Positions 36,040 to 44,890 of a stretch of 64,000 nucleotides of DNA are shown piece after piece. How positions within the stretch are numbered: position 1 is the stretch's first letter; each line of letters starts with the position of its first letter. The position numbers were made by a program, and so were the translations under genes. The notes below the pieces were generated by a model. The model worked only from the letters and a program-made list of their open reading frames with translations. It was not told the DNA's origin and did no database searches. The stretch comes from an uncultured Eudoraea sp. (GTDB lineage: Bacteria; Bacteroidota; Bacteroidia; Flavobacteriales; Flavobacteriaceae), in contig NZ_CAMYKG010000005.1 in the NCBI RefSeq assembly GCF_947258925.1, positions 16,596 through 80,595 of the forward strand, in the 5' to 3' direction.

Positions 36040-38067
36040 ATGAACCCCTTATTAACCCCATTTGATACTGCTCCATTTTCTCGTATTAAGAATGAACATT
36101 TTATGCCGGCCTTTATTGAGGCCATGGAAAAGGCACGTAAGGAAATTGATGACATAGCCAGTTCTCAGGAAGCACCTACTTTTGAGAATACTATAGAGGC
36201 TTTAGAATTTTCCGGACAGCACCTGGACCGGGTTACCAGCCTGTTTTTTAACCTTAACTCGGCTGAGACTAATGATAAACTTCAGGAGATTGCACAGGAA
36301 GTATCGCCTTTACTTTCGGAGTTTAGTAACGACATTACTCTTAATGAACAATTATTTAAAAGGGTGAAATCGGTCTTTGAGAATAAAGACAACTATCAAC
36401 TTACAGCAGAACAAGAAACCTTACTTGATAAAAAGTATAAAAGTTTTAGCAGAAATGGCGCGAATCTCAATAAAGATCATAAAAAACGCCTTAGGGAAAT
36501 TGATGCTGCCCTTGCAACACTAAAATTAAAATTCGGTGAAAACGTTCTAAAAGAGACGAATAAATATGAAATGCATATTGCAAATGAAGCTGACCTAGAT
36601 GGACTTCCGGAAAGCGCAAAAGATACCGCAGCACAATTGGCAAAAACAAAAGGTAAAAAGGGATGGATTATAACCCTTGATTACCCGAGTTATATTCCTT
36701 TTATGAAATATGCCAAAAACAGGGCGCTTAGAAAAGAGCTTGCAATGGCATTTGGAAGCAAAGGTTTTCACAATGACGAACTGGACAATCAGGATAATGT
36801 TAGACAAATTGCGAAATTGAGGCACGAAAGAGCAAATTTGCTGGGGTATAAAACTCATGCCCACTACGTTTTGGAAGAGAGAATGGCTGAAAAGCCTAAA
36901 AAAGTAAACGAGTTCCTGGAAGAATTACTTCAAAAAGCAAAGCCTGCAGCGCAAGTTGAATTTAAGGAACTTTCCGATTTCGCAAAAGAATTAGATGGAA
37001 TAGAACTATTGCAATCCTGGGACGGTCCATTCTATTCTGAAAAATTAAAGCAAAAGCTTTTTAGCCTGGACGATGAAATGCTAAAGCCTTATTTTAAACT
37101 CGAAAACGTTATTGAGGGCGTATTTATAATCACAAAAAGATTATTCGGATTACAGTTTGAAGAAGTAACCGATATAGATAAATATCACCCGGATGTTAAG
37201 ACGTATAGAATTTATGATCAGGATCATAATTTTGTTTCCATTTTCTATGCCGATTTCCACCCCCGAGCCGGGAAACGTGCAGGTGCCTGGATGACTTCAT
37301 TTAAACCCCAGTATATTTTAAATAACCGGAGTGAAAGACCCCAGGTTTCCATTGTGTGCAATTTTACCAAACCAACTGATACCAAACCATCATTATTAAC
37401 CTTTAATGAGGTTACAACCTTATTTCACGAGTTCGGTCATGCGCTTCACGGGATTTTGGCAAATACTACCTATCCTAGTTTATCCGGCACTTCGGTATAT
37501 TGGGACTTTGTTGAATTACCCAGCCAGATTATGGAAAACTGGTGTTACGAAAAAGAAGCCCTGGAACTATTTGCGAAGCATTATGAAACCGAACAACAGA
37601 TTCCAATGTCATTAATCGAAAGCATAAAGGAATCTGCAACTTTTCAGGAAGGAATGGCCACATTGAGACAATTAAGTTTCGGATTCCTGGACATGGCCTG
37701 GCATGGATCGGATCTATCAGAAATAATGGATGTGAAGCAACAGGAAGTAAAAGTTTTTGAAGAAACATCATTATACCCAACCAACCAAGAGACCTGCATG
37801 ACTACTTCTTTTGCCCATATCTTTCAAGGTGGCTACTCCGCGGGGTATTACAGTTACAAATGGGCAGAAGTACTGGATGCAGATGCCTTTGATTATTTTA
37901 AAGAAAAAGGTATTTTCAATAAAGGAATTGCTACAAAATTCAGAGATAATATCCTGTCCAAAGGTGGAACCGAAAAACCTATGGTTCTCTATAAACGCTT
38001 TAGAGGAAGGGAGCCAAAAATTGAAGCCCTGTTAGAGCGAGCCGGACTCACAAAAAAAACGGCTTAG
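36040..38067 (+). CDS. M3 family metallopeptidase (oligopeptidase A/Dcp-like)
   Basis: A 675-residue thimet-type peptidase. The zinc motif HEFGH starts at about residue 463 (TLFHEFGHALHGILA), and the second zinc ligand Glu lies about 25 residues later in WDFVELPSQIMENW. The fold is helical; no signal peptide is visible, so it probably acts in the cytoplasm on short peptides. It is convergent with a rhodanese gene one base apart. Dcp versus OpdA cannot be separated here. Confidence 0.92.
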   Translation: MNPLLTPFDTAPFSRIKNEHFMPAFIEAMEKARKEIDDIASSQEAPTFENTIEALEFSGQHLDRVTSLFFNLNSAETNDKLQEIAQEVSPLLSEFSNDITLNEQLFKRVKSVFENKDNYQLTAEQETLLDKKYKSFSRNGANLNKDHKKRLREIDAALATLKLKFGENVLKETNKYEMHIANEADLDGLPESAKDTAAQLAKTKGKKGWIITLDYPSYIPFMKYAKNRALRKELAMAFGSKGFHNDELDNQDNVRQIAKLRHERANLLGYKTHAHYVLEERMAEKPKKVNEFLEELLQKAKPAAQVEFKELSDFAKELDGIELLQSWDGPFYSEKLKQKLFSLDDEMLKPYFKLENVIEGVFIITKRLFGLQFEEVTDIDKYHPDVKTYRIYDQDHNFVSIFYADFHPRAGKRAGAWMTSFKPQYILNNRSERPQVSIVCNFTKPTDTKPSLLTFNEVTTLFHEFGHALHGILANTTYPSLSGTSVYWDFVELPSQIMENWCYEKEALELFAKHYETEQQIPMSLIESIKESATFQEGMATLRQLSFGFLDMAWHGSDLSEIMDVKQQEVKVFEETSLYPTNQETCMTTSFAHIFQGGYSAGYYSYKWAEVLDADAFDYFKEKGIFNKGIATKFRDNILSKGGTEKPMVLYKRFRGREPKIEALLERAGLTKKTA

Positions 38068-38068
38068 G

Positions 38069-38422
38069 TCAATTCTTTGCCAAATATGCATCATAGCCTC
38101 CCAGGAGGTCAACTACATCTTTATAGCCCGAAGAGTTTAGCAATTCAGCTGCGCTCGAACTGCGTCCGCCCTTTTTACAATAGACATAAACAGTTTTCCC
38201 TTTTTCTATATCCTTGAATTGATCTATAAAATCCTCATCATACCAATTAATATTAATCGCATTTTCCAGATGCCCATCAGCATATTCTTCAGGGGTTCTA
38301 ACATCAATCAGAACTGCATTTTCAAGATCTTGAGCCGTAAACTCGTTTATAGACATTGATTTCGATTGGGTACAGCTAACCTGGACAATTAAAAGAAGCA
38401 GGAGATATCCTATATTTTTCAT
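38069..38422 (-). CDS. Rhodanese-like domain lipoprotein
   Basis: About 117 residues from the ATG at 38422 (MKNIGYLLLLLIVQVSC); the track start adds 12 residues before the lipobox. The lipobox is VQVSC. A rhodanese domain follows with LIDVRTPEEYADGHLENAINI and the active-site loop YCKKGGRSSSAAELL (Cys-K-K-G-G-R). It may handle sulfane sulfur in the periplasm. It is divergent from the sigma factor gene. Confidence 0.85.
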   Translation of the reverse strand: MKNIGYLLLLLIVQVSCTQSKSMSINEFTAQDLENAVLIDVRTPEEYADGHLENAININWYDEDFIDQFKDIEKGKTVYVYCKKGGRSSSAAELLNSSGYKDVVDLLGGYDAYLAKN

Positions 38423-38469
38423 AATGAAGGGTATTGTGGTTAATTTTAATATATTCATTAAAATTAATA

Positions 38470-38477
38470 TATTTTTG
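38470..38477 (+). promoter_or_regulatory. -7 promoter box for the sigma factor gene
   Basis: TATTTTTG fits TAnnTTTG, 19 bases before the ATG at 38496. No TTG is at the normal -33 distance, which could suggest another sigma factor or autoregulation; that is inference. Confidence 0.35.
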
Positions 38478-38495
38478 GTTTATAGAAGCATCCAA

Positions 38496-39056
38496 ATGAC
38501 AGCAAATCAATTAAACCCTGATTCCTGGGTTGACCTTTACGCAGACTATCTTTTCAACTATACTGTTGCGAGAGTTAGCGATGCTGAGATCGCGAAAGAT
38601 TTGGTACAAGAAACATTTCTGTCTGGTTTAAAATCTGCAAAAAACTTTAAAGGTACGGCCTCTGAACGGACCTGGCTTATTGCAATTTTAAAACGGAAGG
38701 TTATTGACCACTACCGCAAAATAAATTCAAAAAAAGGTAAAGCTGAAGTACGTATGAATTACAGTGGTCAAAGTGATGCTGAAGGCGACTGGCTGGAGGA
38801 ACGAGTTGCTGATCCTATTAGTACACTTGAGAATGATGCAATAGAAAATGAAGAATTGGGACTAGCCATTCAGGAATGTATTTCTTTGCTTCCCAAAAAA
38901 CAATCTGCCGTCTTTGTTATGAAAACAATACGCGGATTAAGTACAGAAGATATATGTAATGAACTAGGCATTAATCCGTCTAACCTTTGGGTAATGGTAC
39001 ACAGAGCCAGGACAAACCTAATGGGTTGCCTTAATGAAAATTGGTTTAAATCATGA
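38496..39056 (+). CDS. ECF-type sigma-70 family RNA polymerase sigma factor
   Basis: About 186 residues from the ATG at 38496 (MTANQLNPDSWVDLYADYLF); the track start at 38424 adds an unlikely leader. Region 2 is AKDLVQETFLSGLKSAKNFK, with RTWLIAILKRKVIDHYRK. Region 4 is CISLLPKKQSAVFVMKTIRG, then LSTEDICNELGINPSNLWVMVHRARTNL (HTH), both quoted in part. This resembles the TIGR02943-type group. The following 75-residue Cys-rich gene overlaps by four bases. Confidence 0.88.
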   Translation: MTANQLNPDSWVDLYADYLFNYTVARVSDAEIAKDLVQETFLSGLKSAKNFKGTASERTWLIAILKRKVIDHYRKINSKKGKAEVRMNYSGQSDAEGDWLEERVADPISTLENDAIENEELGLAIQECISLLPKKQSAVFVMKTIRGLSTEDICNELGINPSNLWVMVHRARTNLMGCLNENWFKS

Positions 39057-39280
39057 TTAACTGCGAAAAAGCAAGTGAAATTTGCAATAAAAAGCAATAC
39101 AGGGAAGCCTCGTTTCTAGAACAAATTAAACTTGGTATTCACCTTTTGTATTGTAAAACCTGTGCCACATTTTCTAAAAGGAACAAAAAATTGACCATTC
39201 TTTGTGAAAAGGGAAATTTGCATAGTCTTTCAATAGCAGAAAAGAACGCAATGAGAGAAAAAATGCAAAATTTTATCTAA
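39053..39280 (+). CDS. Small zinc-binding anti-sigma factor candidate
   Basis: A 75-residue soluble protein with the pattern H-L-L-Y-C-K-T-C (H-x3-C-x2-C), the zinc motif of ZAS-type anti-sigma factors, plus further Cys near the N-terminus (INCEKASEIC). No transmembrane segment is present. Its ATG overlaps the stop of the sigma gene (ATGA), so the two are translationally coupled. That placement supports an anti-sigma role. Function is inferred from motif and position only. Confidence 0.75.
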   Translation: MINCEKASEICNKKQYREASFLEQIKLGIHLLYCKTCATFSKRNKKLTILCEKGNLHSLSIAEKNAMREKMQNFI

Positions 39281-40134
39281 AAATAATTCTCCAGAACTTT
39301 AAGAATCCCCAACCAGCCAATAGGTATACTTTCTACATAAAAAGAGGCAAAATATTCTGATTGATGCCTGCGTGTAAGAAAGAGCATCCCAAGCAGAATT
39401 AAGAATAAAATAGCTCTTCCGATAATATCCAATTGCGTTACACTATCCTTAAGAAAAGTCATCAAAAAAAAAATAACTGTCAAGAGTATCCCCAGTTGAA
39501 TAGTTTTTGTAACTCCTAAGCGCTGGGGAATAGTTTTAAGGTTGAGTTGATCATAGTCTAAATCCCTTATCTCAAATGGAATTAGTAATATTAAAATCAG
39601 GATAAGTTGTTGGATTATTAAAATATAAATGTCCCACGAAACTAAAATACCTGCTGCTATTACCGGAATAATGACCGTGGTTCCTGTCCATACGAGTGCC
39701 ACTAATAGCACTTTTAAGACGCCCAAACTCCGCAAATTTTTATACATCGGAAAAACCGGCAACGCGTACAAACCAATTAATAATGCCAGCGCAAAACAGA
39801 TAAACCACAGTTCGTAACTCAAAAAAAAGAAATGATACCCGGCAATTATCAGCATAATCAGACTGAAGATTTGTATCTGCCTGTGATAGTGATTTTTTAA
39901 AAGGATATACTTTTTTGCTTCTACACCATATTTTATAAAATTATAAGTGGGAATAGTGCCAAAAAAGACGAATTGAATTAAATGTTGTCCAGGTGAAATG
40001 TTTAAGAAAAGAGTGGTTGCCAATAACAGGCTAATCACAGCAAATGCCACGTGAATGCTGGCATCAAGATAAAATCTAAAAACTCGGGTCAACCATCCCA
40101 TTAAACAAAAATAGCCAAACTGTTCATAACGCAT
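39277..40134 (-). CDS. UbiA-like multi-pass membrane protein
   Basis: A 285-residue protein with about eight hydrophobic segments. The second UbiA aspartate motif is visible (RDLDYDQLNLKTIPQRLG), but the first NDxxD motif is replaced by TYNFIKYG, so prenyltransferase activity is uncertain. The start could be the downstream Met (MGWLTR, 40101) instead. It overlaps the anti-sigma stop by four bases on the opposite strand and is divergent from gcvP. Function is not known. Confidence 0.6.
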   Translation of the reverse strand: MRYEQFGYFCLMGWLTRVFRFYLDASIHVAFAVISLLLATTLFLNISPGQHLIQFVFFGTIPTYNFIKYGVEAKKYILLKNHYHRQIQIFSLIMLIIAGYHFFFLSYELWFICFALALLIGLYALPVFPMYKNLRSLGVLKVLLVALVWTGTTVIIPVIAAGILVSWDIYILIIQQLILILILLIPFEIRDLDYDQLNLKTIPQRLGVTKTIQLGILLTVIFFLMTFLKDSVTQLDIIGRAILFLILLGMLFLTRRHQSEYFASFYVESIPIGWLGILKVLENYF

Positions 40135-40198
40135 GATTTTCGTTAAAAACTTTAGTCTCCTGCGCTCTGAAATAGCCTGTTTTACCGGAATTAATTCC

Positions 40199-40206
40199 TA
40201 ATTTTG
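40199..40206 (+). promoter_or_regulatory. -7 promoter box for gcvP
   Basis: TAATTTTG fits TAnnTTTG, 35 bases before the gcvP ATG. CTG instead of TTG lies at the 19-base -33 position. Confidence 0.4.
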
Positions 40207-40241
40207 CTAACTGTTATTTTAGCTAAAAAAAATCTGGAATT

Positions 40242-43094
40242 ATGACCACAGACCTGTTTGCTTCCCGACATATAGGTATACGAAAAGAAGATCTGCCAAA
40301 AATGCTTAAGACCATCGGTGTGGAAAGTATAGATCAACTAATTCATGAAACAATTCCCAATGACATAAGACTCCAAAATCCTTTGGAACTTAGCAATGAA
40401 ATGAGCGAACATGAGTTCCTCACTCATATTAACTCCCTTGCATCAAAAAACAAAATATTTAAAACTTTTATTGGTCTTGGTTATCATGAATGTATAACAC
40501 CGGCTGTTATTAAAAGGAATATTCTTGAAAACCCGGGATGGTATACTGCTTACACCCCTTATCAGGCAGAAATTGCACAAGGCAGATTAGAAGCCTTATT
40601 AAACTTCCAGACCATGATTTGCGATCTTACCGGCATGGAATTGTCTAATGCTTCTCTTTTAGACGAAAGTACAGCTGCTGCTGAAGCGATGACCATGCTT
40701 TTTGATGTCCGGACCAGGAATCAAAAGAAAAATAAGATCACTAAATTTTTTGTGTCTGATGAGGTAATGCCTCAAACACTGTCACTACTACAAACAAGAT
40801 CAAAACCACTGGGAATTGAATTAGAAATCGGAGACCACGAATCTTTCCAGTTCGGTGAAGAATTTTATGGGGCCCTGTTACAATATCCGGGGAAATTTGG
40901 CCAGGTAAATGATTATAAAAATTTTGTCCAGAAGGCTAATGAAAAAGACATTAAAGTTGCTGTAGCTGCTGATATCCTCAGTTTGGTTTTATTAACCCCT
41001 CCGGGGGAAATTGGCGTGGACGTAGTTGTTGGTACTACGCAGCGTTTCGGAATTCCTTTGGGCTATGGTGGCCCTCATGCCGCTTTTTTTGCCACTAAGG
41101 AAGCCTATAAAAGAAATATTCCCGGAAGAATTATAGGAGTTACCAAAGATACCGACGGGAATCAGGCACTACGCATGGCTCTACAAACCAGGGAACAACA
41201 TATAAAAAGAGATAAAGCCACCTCTAATATTTGCACAGCGCAAGTATTGCTGGCGGTTATGGCCGGAGCTTATGCCGTATATCATGGACCAAAAGGGTTA
41301 AAACGAATAGCTGAAAAAGTTCATCACAATACCCGTATAATAAGTCAATCCCTTGAAAAACAAGGATTTGAACAATTAAACACTTCTTATTTCGATACTA
41401 TTAAGATAAGAGTGGAAGATGCTGAATCGCTAAAAGAAATAGCAGAAAAAAATTGTGTTAACTTCAACTATATTGATAAGAATACGGTTTCCATATCTGT
41501 CAATGAGACAACAAATACTGAGAATATAGAACTTATATTAAACTGCTTTGGTGAATTAGCAGCGGTTAAAGAAATTAGACTTTTTGAAGGTGACTTAAAT
41601 CAGGTTATTCCATTTACGCTAAAACGAGACACCCCCTTCCTTAAAAATGAGGTCTTTAATTCGTACCACTCAGAAACAGAATTGATGCGTTATCTCAAGA
41701 AATTAGAGCGCAAAGACCTGGCTTTGAACCACTCTATGATCTCGCTTGGGTCATGCACAATGAAATTAAATGCTGCCAGCCAAATGTTGCCGTTAAGCAT
41801 GCCTGAATGGGGTAATATTCATCCATTTGTTCCTGTTGATCAGGCAGAAGGTTATCAAATAATACTCCGGGAGCTCGAAAGAGATTTAACAGAAATCACT
41901 GGTTTTGCCGGTACTTCTTTACAACCCAACTCAGGTGCGCAGGGTGAGTTTGCCGGATTGATGACCATAAGGGCATATCATGAATCCAGGGGTGAACACA
42001 ATAGGCATATATGCATTATTCCGGCATCTGCACATGGTACAAATCCGGCTTCTGCTGTAATGGCAGGGATGAAGGTTGTCGTGACAAAGACAGATGAGCG
42101 CGGCAATATAGATATAGGGGATTTACAGGAAAAAGTAGAAATGCATTCAGAAAATTTGGCGGCGTTAATGGTGACATATCCGTCAACACACGGAGTATTT
42201 GAATCCTCGATCAAAAAGATAACTCAACTTATACATGATCATGGTGGGCAAGTGTATATGGATGGCGCTAATATGAATGCCCAGGTTGGTTTAACCAATC
42301 CGGCTACCATTGGGGCCGACGTGTGCCATCTTAACCTCCACAAAACCTTCGCTATACCTCACGGAGGTGGCGGACCGGGAGTTGGACCTATTTGCGTTGC
42401 CAAACAGTTAGTACCCTTCCTCCCCGGAAATCCGGTTGTTAAGACTGGTGGTGACAAAGCAATTACCGCAATTTCAGGAGCGCCATGGGGTAGTTCATTG
42501 GTTTGTTTAATCTCTTATGGTTATATTAAAATGCTTGGAGAACAGGGGTTAACTGAATCCACCAAAATTGCTATTCTCAATGCAAACTATATAAAGAACA
42601 GACTGAGTGGAAAATTTGATGTTCTTTACTCGGGAGAAAGTGGACGTGCCGCCCATGAAATGATCATAGACTGCAGGCCCTTTAAGAAAAACGGAATAGA
42701 GGTAACGGATATCGCGAAACGTTTAATGGACTATGGTTTTCACGCCCCTACCGTATCCTTTCCGGTAGCAGGTACCCTTATGATAGAACCAACGGAAAGT
42801 GAAAACCTTGATGAATTAGATCGATTTTGTGATGCGATGATATCCATACGGGAAGAAATTGATCGGTCTTCATCTAATGATTCCAATAATCTTCTGAAAA
42901 ATGCACCGCATACCTTGCATATGGTAACCAGTGATTTTTGGAATTTCCCTTATTCCAGACAAGAGGCCGCTTTCCCATTAAACTATGTAAATGAAAATAA
43001 ATTTTGGCCCAGCGTCAGACGGGTCGATGATGCCTATGGAGATCGTAATTTAATATGTACCTGTGCCCCAATTGAAGCGTATATTGAGGCATAG
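40242..43094 (+). CDS. gcvP: Glycine dehydrogenase (aminomethyl-transferring), GcvP
   Basis: A 950-residue single-chain P-protein of the glycine cleavage system. The N-terminal half has SRHIG and YTPYQAEIAQGRLEALLNFQ; the C-terminal half carries the PLP lysine at about residue 701 in HLNLHKTFAIPHGGGGPG. It decarboxylates glycine and transfers the aminomethyl group to the H-protein lipoyl arm. No gcvH or gcvT is adjacent, as in many Flavobacteriaceae. Length is as expected. Confidence 0.97.
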   Translation: MTTDLFASRHIGIRKEDLPKMLKTIGVESIDQLIHETIPNDIRLQNPLELSNEMSEHEFLTHINSLASKNKIFKTFIGLGYHECITPAVIKRNILENPGWYTAYTPYQAEIAQGRLEALLNFQTMICDLTGMELSNASLLDESTAAAEAMTMLFDVRTRNQKKNKITKFFVSDEVMPQTLSLLQTRSKPLGIELEIGDHESFQFGEEFYGALLQYPGKFGQVNDYKNFVQKANEKDIKVAVAADILSLVLLTPPGEIGVDVVVGTTQRFGIPLGYGGPHAAFFATKEAYKRNIPGRIIGVTKDTDGNQALRMALQTREQHIKRDKATSNICTAQVLLAVMAGAYAVYHGPKGLKRIAEKVHHNTRIISQSLEKQGFEQLNTSYFDTIKIRVEDAESLKEIAEKNCVNFNYIDKNTVSISVNETTNTENIELILNCFGELAAVKEIRLFEGDLNQVIPFTLKRDTPFLKNEVFNSYHSETELMRYLKKLERKDLALNHSMISLGSCTMKLNAASQMLPLSMPEWGNIHPFVPVDQAEGYQIILRELERDLTEITGFAGTSLQPNSGAQGEFAGLMTIRAYHESRGEHNRHICIIPASAHGTNPASAVMAGMKVVVTKTDERGNIDIGDLQEKVEMHSENLAALMVTYPSTHGVFESSIKKITQLIHDHGGQVYMDGANMNAQVGLTNPATIGADVCHLNLHKTFAIPHGGGGPGVGPICVAKQLVPFLPGNPVVKTGGDKAITAISGAPWGSSLVCLISYGYIKMLGEQGLTESTKIAILNANYIKNRLSGKFDVLYSGESGRAAHEMIIDCRPFKKNGIEVTDIAKRLMDYGFHAPTVSFPVAGTLMIEPTESENLDELDRFCDAMISIREEIDRSSSNDSNNLLKNAPHTLHMVTSDFWNFPYSRQEAAFPLNYVNENKFWPSVRRVDDAYGDRNLICTCAPIEAYIEA

Positions 43095-43255
43095 CTTTTA
43101 GCCATAAATAGTAATTTCAAAGGTTGCACAAGAGTTAAAGAAATTATTTGACCGTGGATTGTTTCTTTTGGACATCGTATTTAAAAAAGAGGTTTACTTT
43201 TTCTGGGACTTTTTTTTTATTAGTTTGAAAAATAAATAAAATCATTCCATTAAAT

Positions 43256-44314
43256 ATGAGTATTGGCATTACAGGTACGGGTTGTTTTATCCCATCAGTC
43301 GCCACACAGAATAAAGATTTTGAGCAGCATAATTTCCTTACCAGTGAAGGAGCACCATTTGATTATAGCAATGAGGTAATCATAGAAAAATTCAAGGCAA
43401 TAACGGGGATTGCCGAAAGACGCTATGCAAAAAAAGAACAGAACACATCAGATCTGGGATTTTTCGCAGCGCGTGATGCAATTGAAGATGCAGGGATTGA
43501 TCCTGAGGAACTTGATTATATAATTTTCGCCCATAATTTTGGGAATGTAAGCTACGGTAATTCTCAGGGAGATACTGTTCCCAGCTTAGCCACCAGGGTA
43601 AAGCATAAACTGGGAATTAAAAACCCGGCTTGTGTGGCATATGACATGTTGTTTGGCTGTCCTGGTTGGATTGAAAGCGTTATTCAGGCAAACGCATTTA
43701 TCAAAAGCGGGATAGCAAAAAAATGCCTGGTAATTGGAGCAGAAACACTTTCCAGGGTGATTGATCAACACGACAGGGATTCAATGATTTATTCAGATGG
43801 TGCAGGAGCTTGTATTATTGAAGATTCTGCAGATTCCGGAGAGATACTTGCGCATAGTTCCGCCACATTCTCTAATGAAGAAGCTTATTATTTATTTTTA
43901 GGCCAGTCGCACAATAAAGCGTGCTCCAATAATACGCAATACATAAAAATGTATGGTCGCAAAATTTATGAATTTGCCCTGAATCATGTACCCAATGCGA
44001 TGCGGCAATGTTTGGATAAAAGCGAAATTGCAATTGAAGATGTAAAGAAAATATTTATACATCAGGCAAATGAAAAAATGGATGAAGCTATTGTAGAACG
44101 ATTTTACAAATCCTATGACTTGGAAATGCCTTCAGGGGTTATGCCTATGAACATCCGTGAATTGGGCAACAGTTCTGTAGCAACGGTTCCTACATTGTTT
44201 CATATGGTTAAAACCGGAAAAATAGAAAATCAGCATATAGAGAAAGGGGATGTTGTTATCTTTGCCAGTGTTGGCGCAGGTATGAATATCAACGCCATAG
44301 TGTATAGATGCTGA
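43256..44314 (+). CDS. 3-oxoacyl-ACP synthase III-like (KASIII family)
   Basis: A 352-residue thiolase-fold enzyme. The catalytic Cys is about residue 135 in LFGCPGWIE; His is in FIHQANEKMDEAI and Asn is in RELGNSSVATVPT, giving the Cys-His-Asn set of KASIII. It is probably not the housekeeping FabH, since it sits beside a methyltransferase and a glycosyltransferase. KASIII-like enzymes start fatty acid, polyketide or lipid chains; the substrate is unknown. It is followed 4 bases later by the methyltransferase gene. Confidence 0.85.
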   Translation: MSIGITGTGCFIPSVATQNKDFEQHNFLTSEGAPFDYSNEVIIEKFKAITGIAERRYAKKEQNTSDLGFFAARDAIEDAGIDPEELDYIIFAHNFGNVSYGNSQGDTVPSLATRVKHKLGIKNPACVAYDMLFGCPGWIESVIQANAFIKSGIAKKCLVIGAETLSRVIDQHDRDSMIYSDGAGACIIEDSADSGEILAHSSATFSNEEAYYLFLGQSHNKACSNNTQYIKMYGRKIYEFALNHVPNAMRQCLDKSEIAIEDVKKIFIHQANEKMDEAIVERFYKSYDLEMPSGVMPMNIRELGNSSVATVPTLFHMVKTGKIENQHIEKGDVVIFASVGAGMNINAIVYRC

Positions 44315-44318
44315 AAAT

Positions 44319-44864
44319 ATGTACGAAAAAACTTTTCCCGGCAAAAGGTATAAAAACACCTTGGCCTTTCTTCAAAAACATATCAGTACTAAGGAATCCA
44401 TTTTAGATTTAGGGGTTGCAAACCCATTTTCTCAAATCATGACAGAACAAGGTTATTCTGTGGAAAATACCAAGGGGGAAGACCTGGATTTGGATTTTGA
44501 ATTTATCAAGAATTCAGATGCAACTGTCGTCACAGCTTTTGAAATCTTCGAACACCTTGTGGCTCCTTACAATGTATTGAGGGAAATTAAAGCGAGCAAA
44601 ATCGTAGCAAGCGTCCCCTTAAGGCTCTGGTTTTCAAAGGCCTACAAAAGTAATACTGATCCCTGGGACAGACATTACCATGAATTTGAGGCCTGGCAGT
44701 TTAATTGGGTGCTCGAAAAAGCCGGCTGGGAAATTAAAGATTCTTTCAGCTGGACTAATCCCGTTAAGAAATTAGGTCTACGGCCTTTATTAAGACTATT
44801 TACTCCGCGTTATTACATTGTTTATGCGGAAAGAAAACACCTCCCGGAATATACTAAATCCTAA
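44319..44864 (+). CDS. SAM-dependent methyltransferase, small class I type
   Basis: A 181-residue protein with a short methyltransferase core: DLGVANPFSQIM (motif I), a TKGEDLDLDFEF acidic strand and FEIFEHLVAPYNVLREI typical of Methyltransf_11/23-like proteins. The C-terminus (LRLFTPRYYIVYAERKH) is basic. It stands between the KASIII-like gene and a GT2 gene, so it may act on a lipid or glycan intermediate made with them. The substrate is not shown by the sequence. Confidence 0.75.
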   Translation: MYEKTFPGKRYKNTLAFLQKHISTKESILDLGVANPFSQIMTEQGYSVENTKGEDLDLDFEFIKNSDATVVTAFEIFEHLVAPYNVLREIKASKIVASVPLRLWFSKAYKSNTDPWDRHYHEFEAWQFNWVLEKAGWEIKDSFSWTNPVKKLGLRPLLRLFTPRYYIVYAERKHLPEYTKS

Positions 44865-44890
44865 ACCGCGGAAAAATAATACCCTCTATT

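Noticed and set aside
40135-40241. Glycine riboswitch upstream of gcvP
   Set aside because: The gap is only about 107 bases and no riboswitch core was visible.
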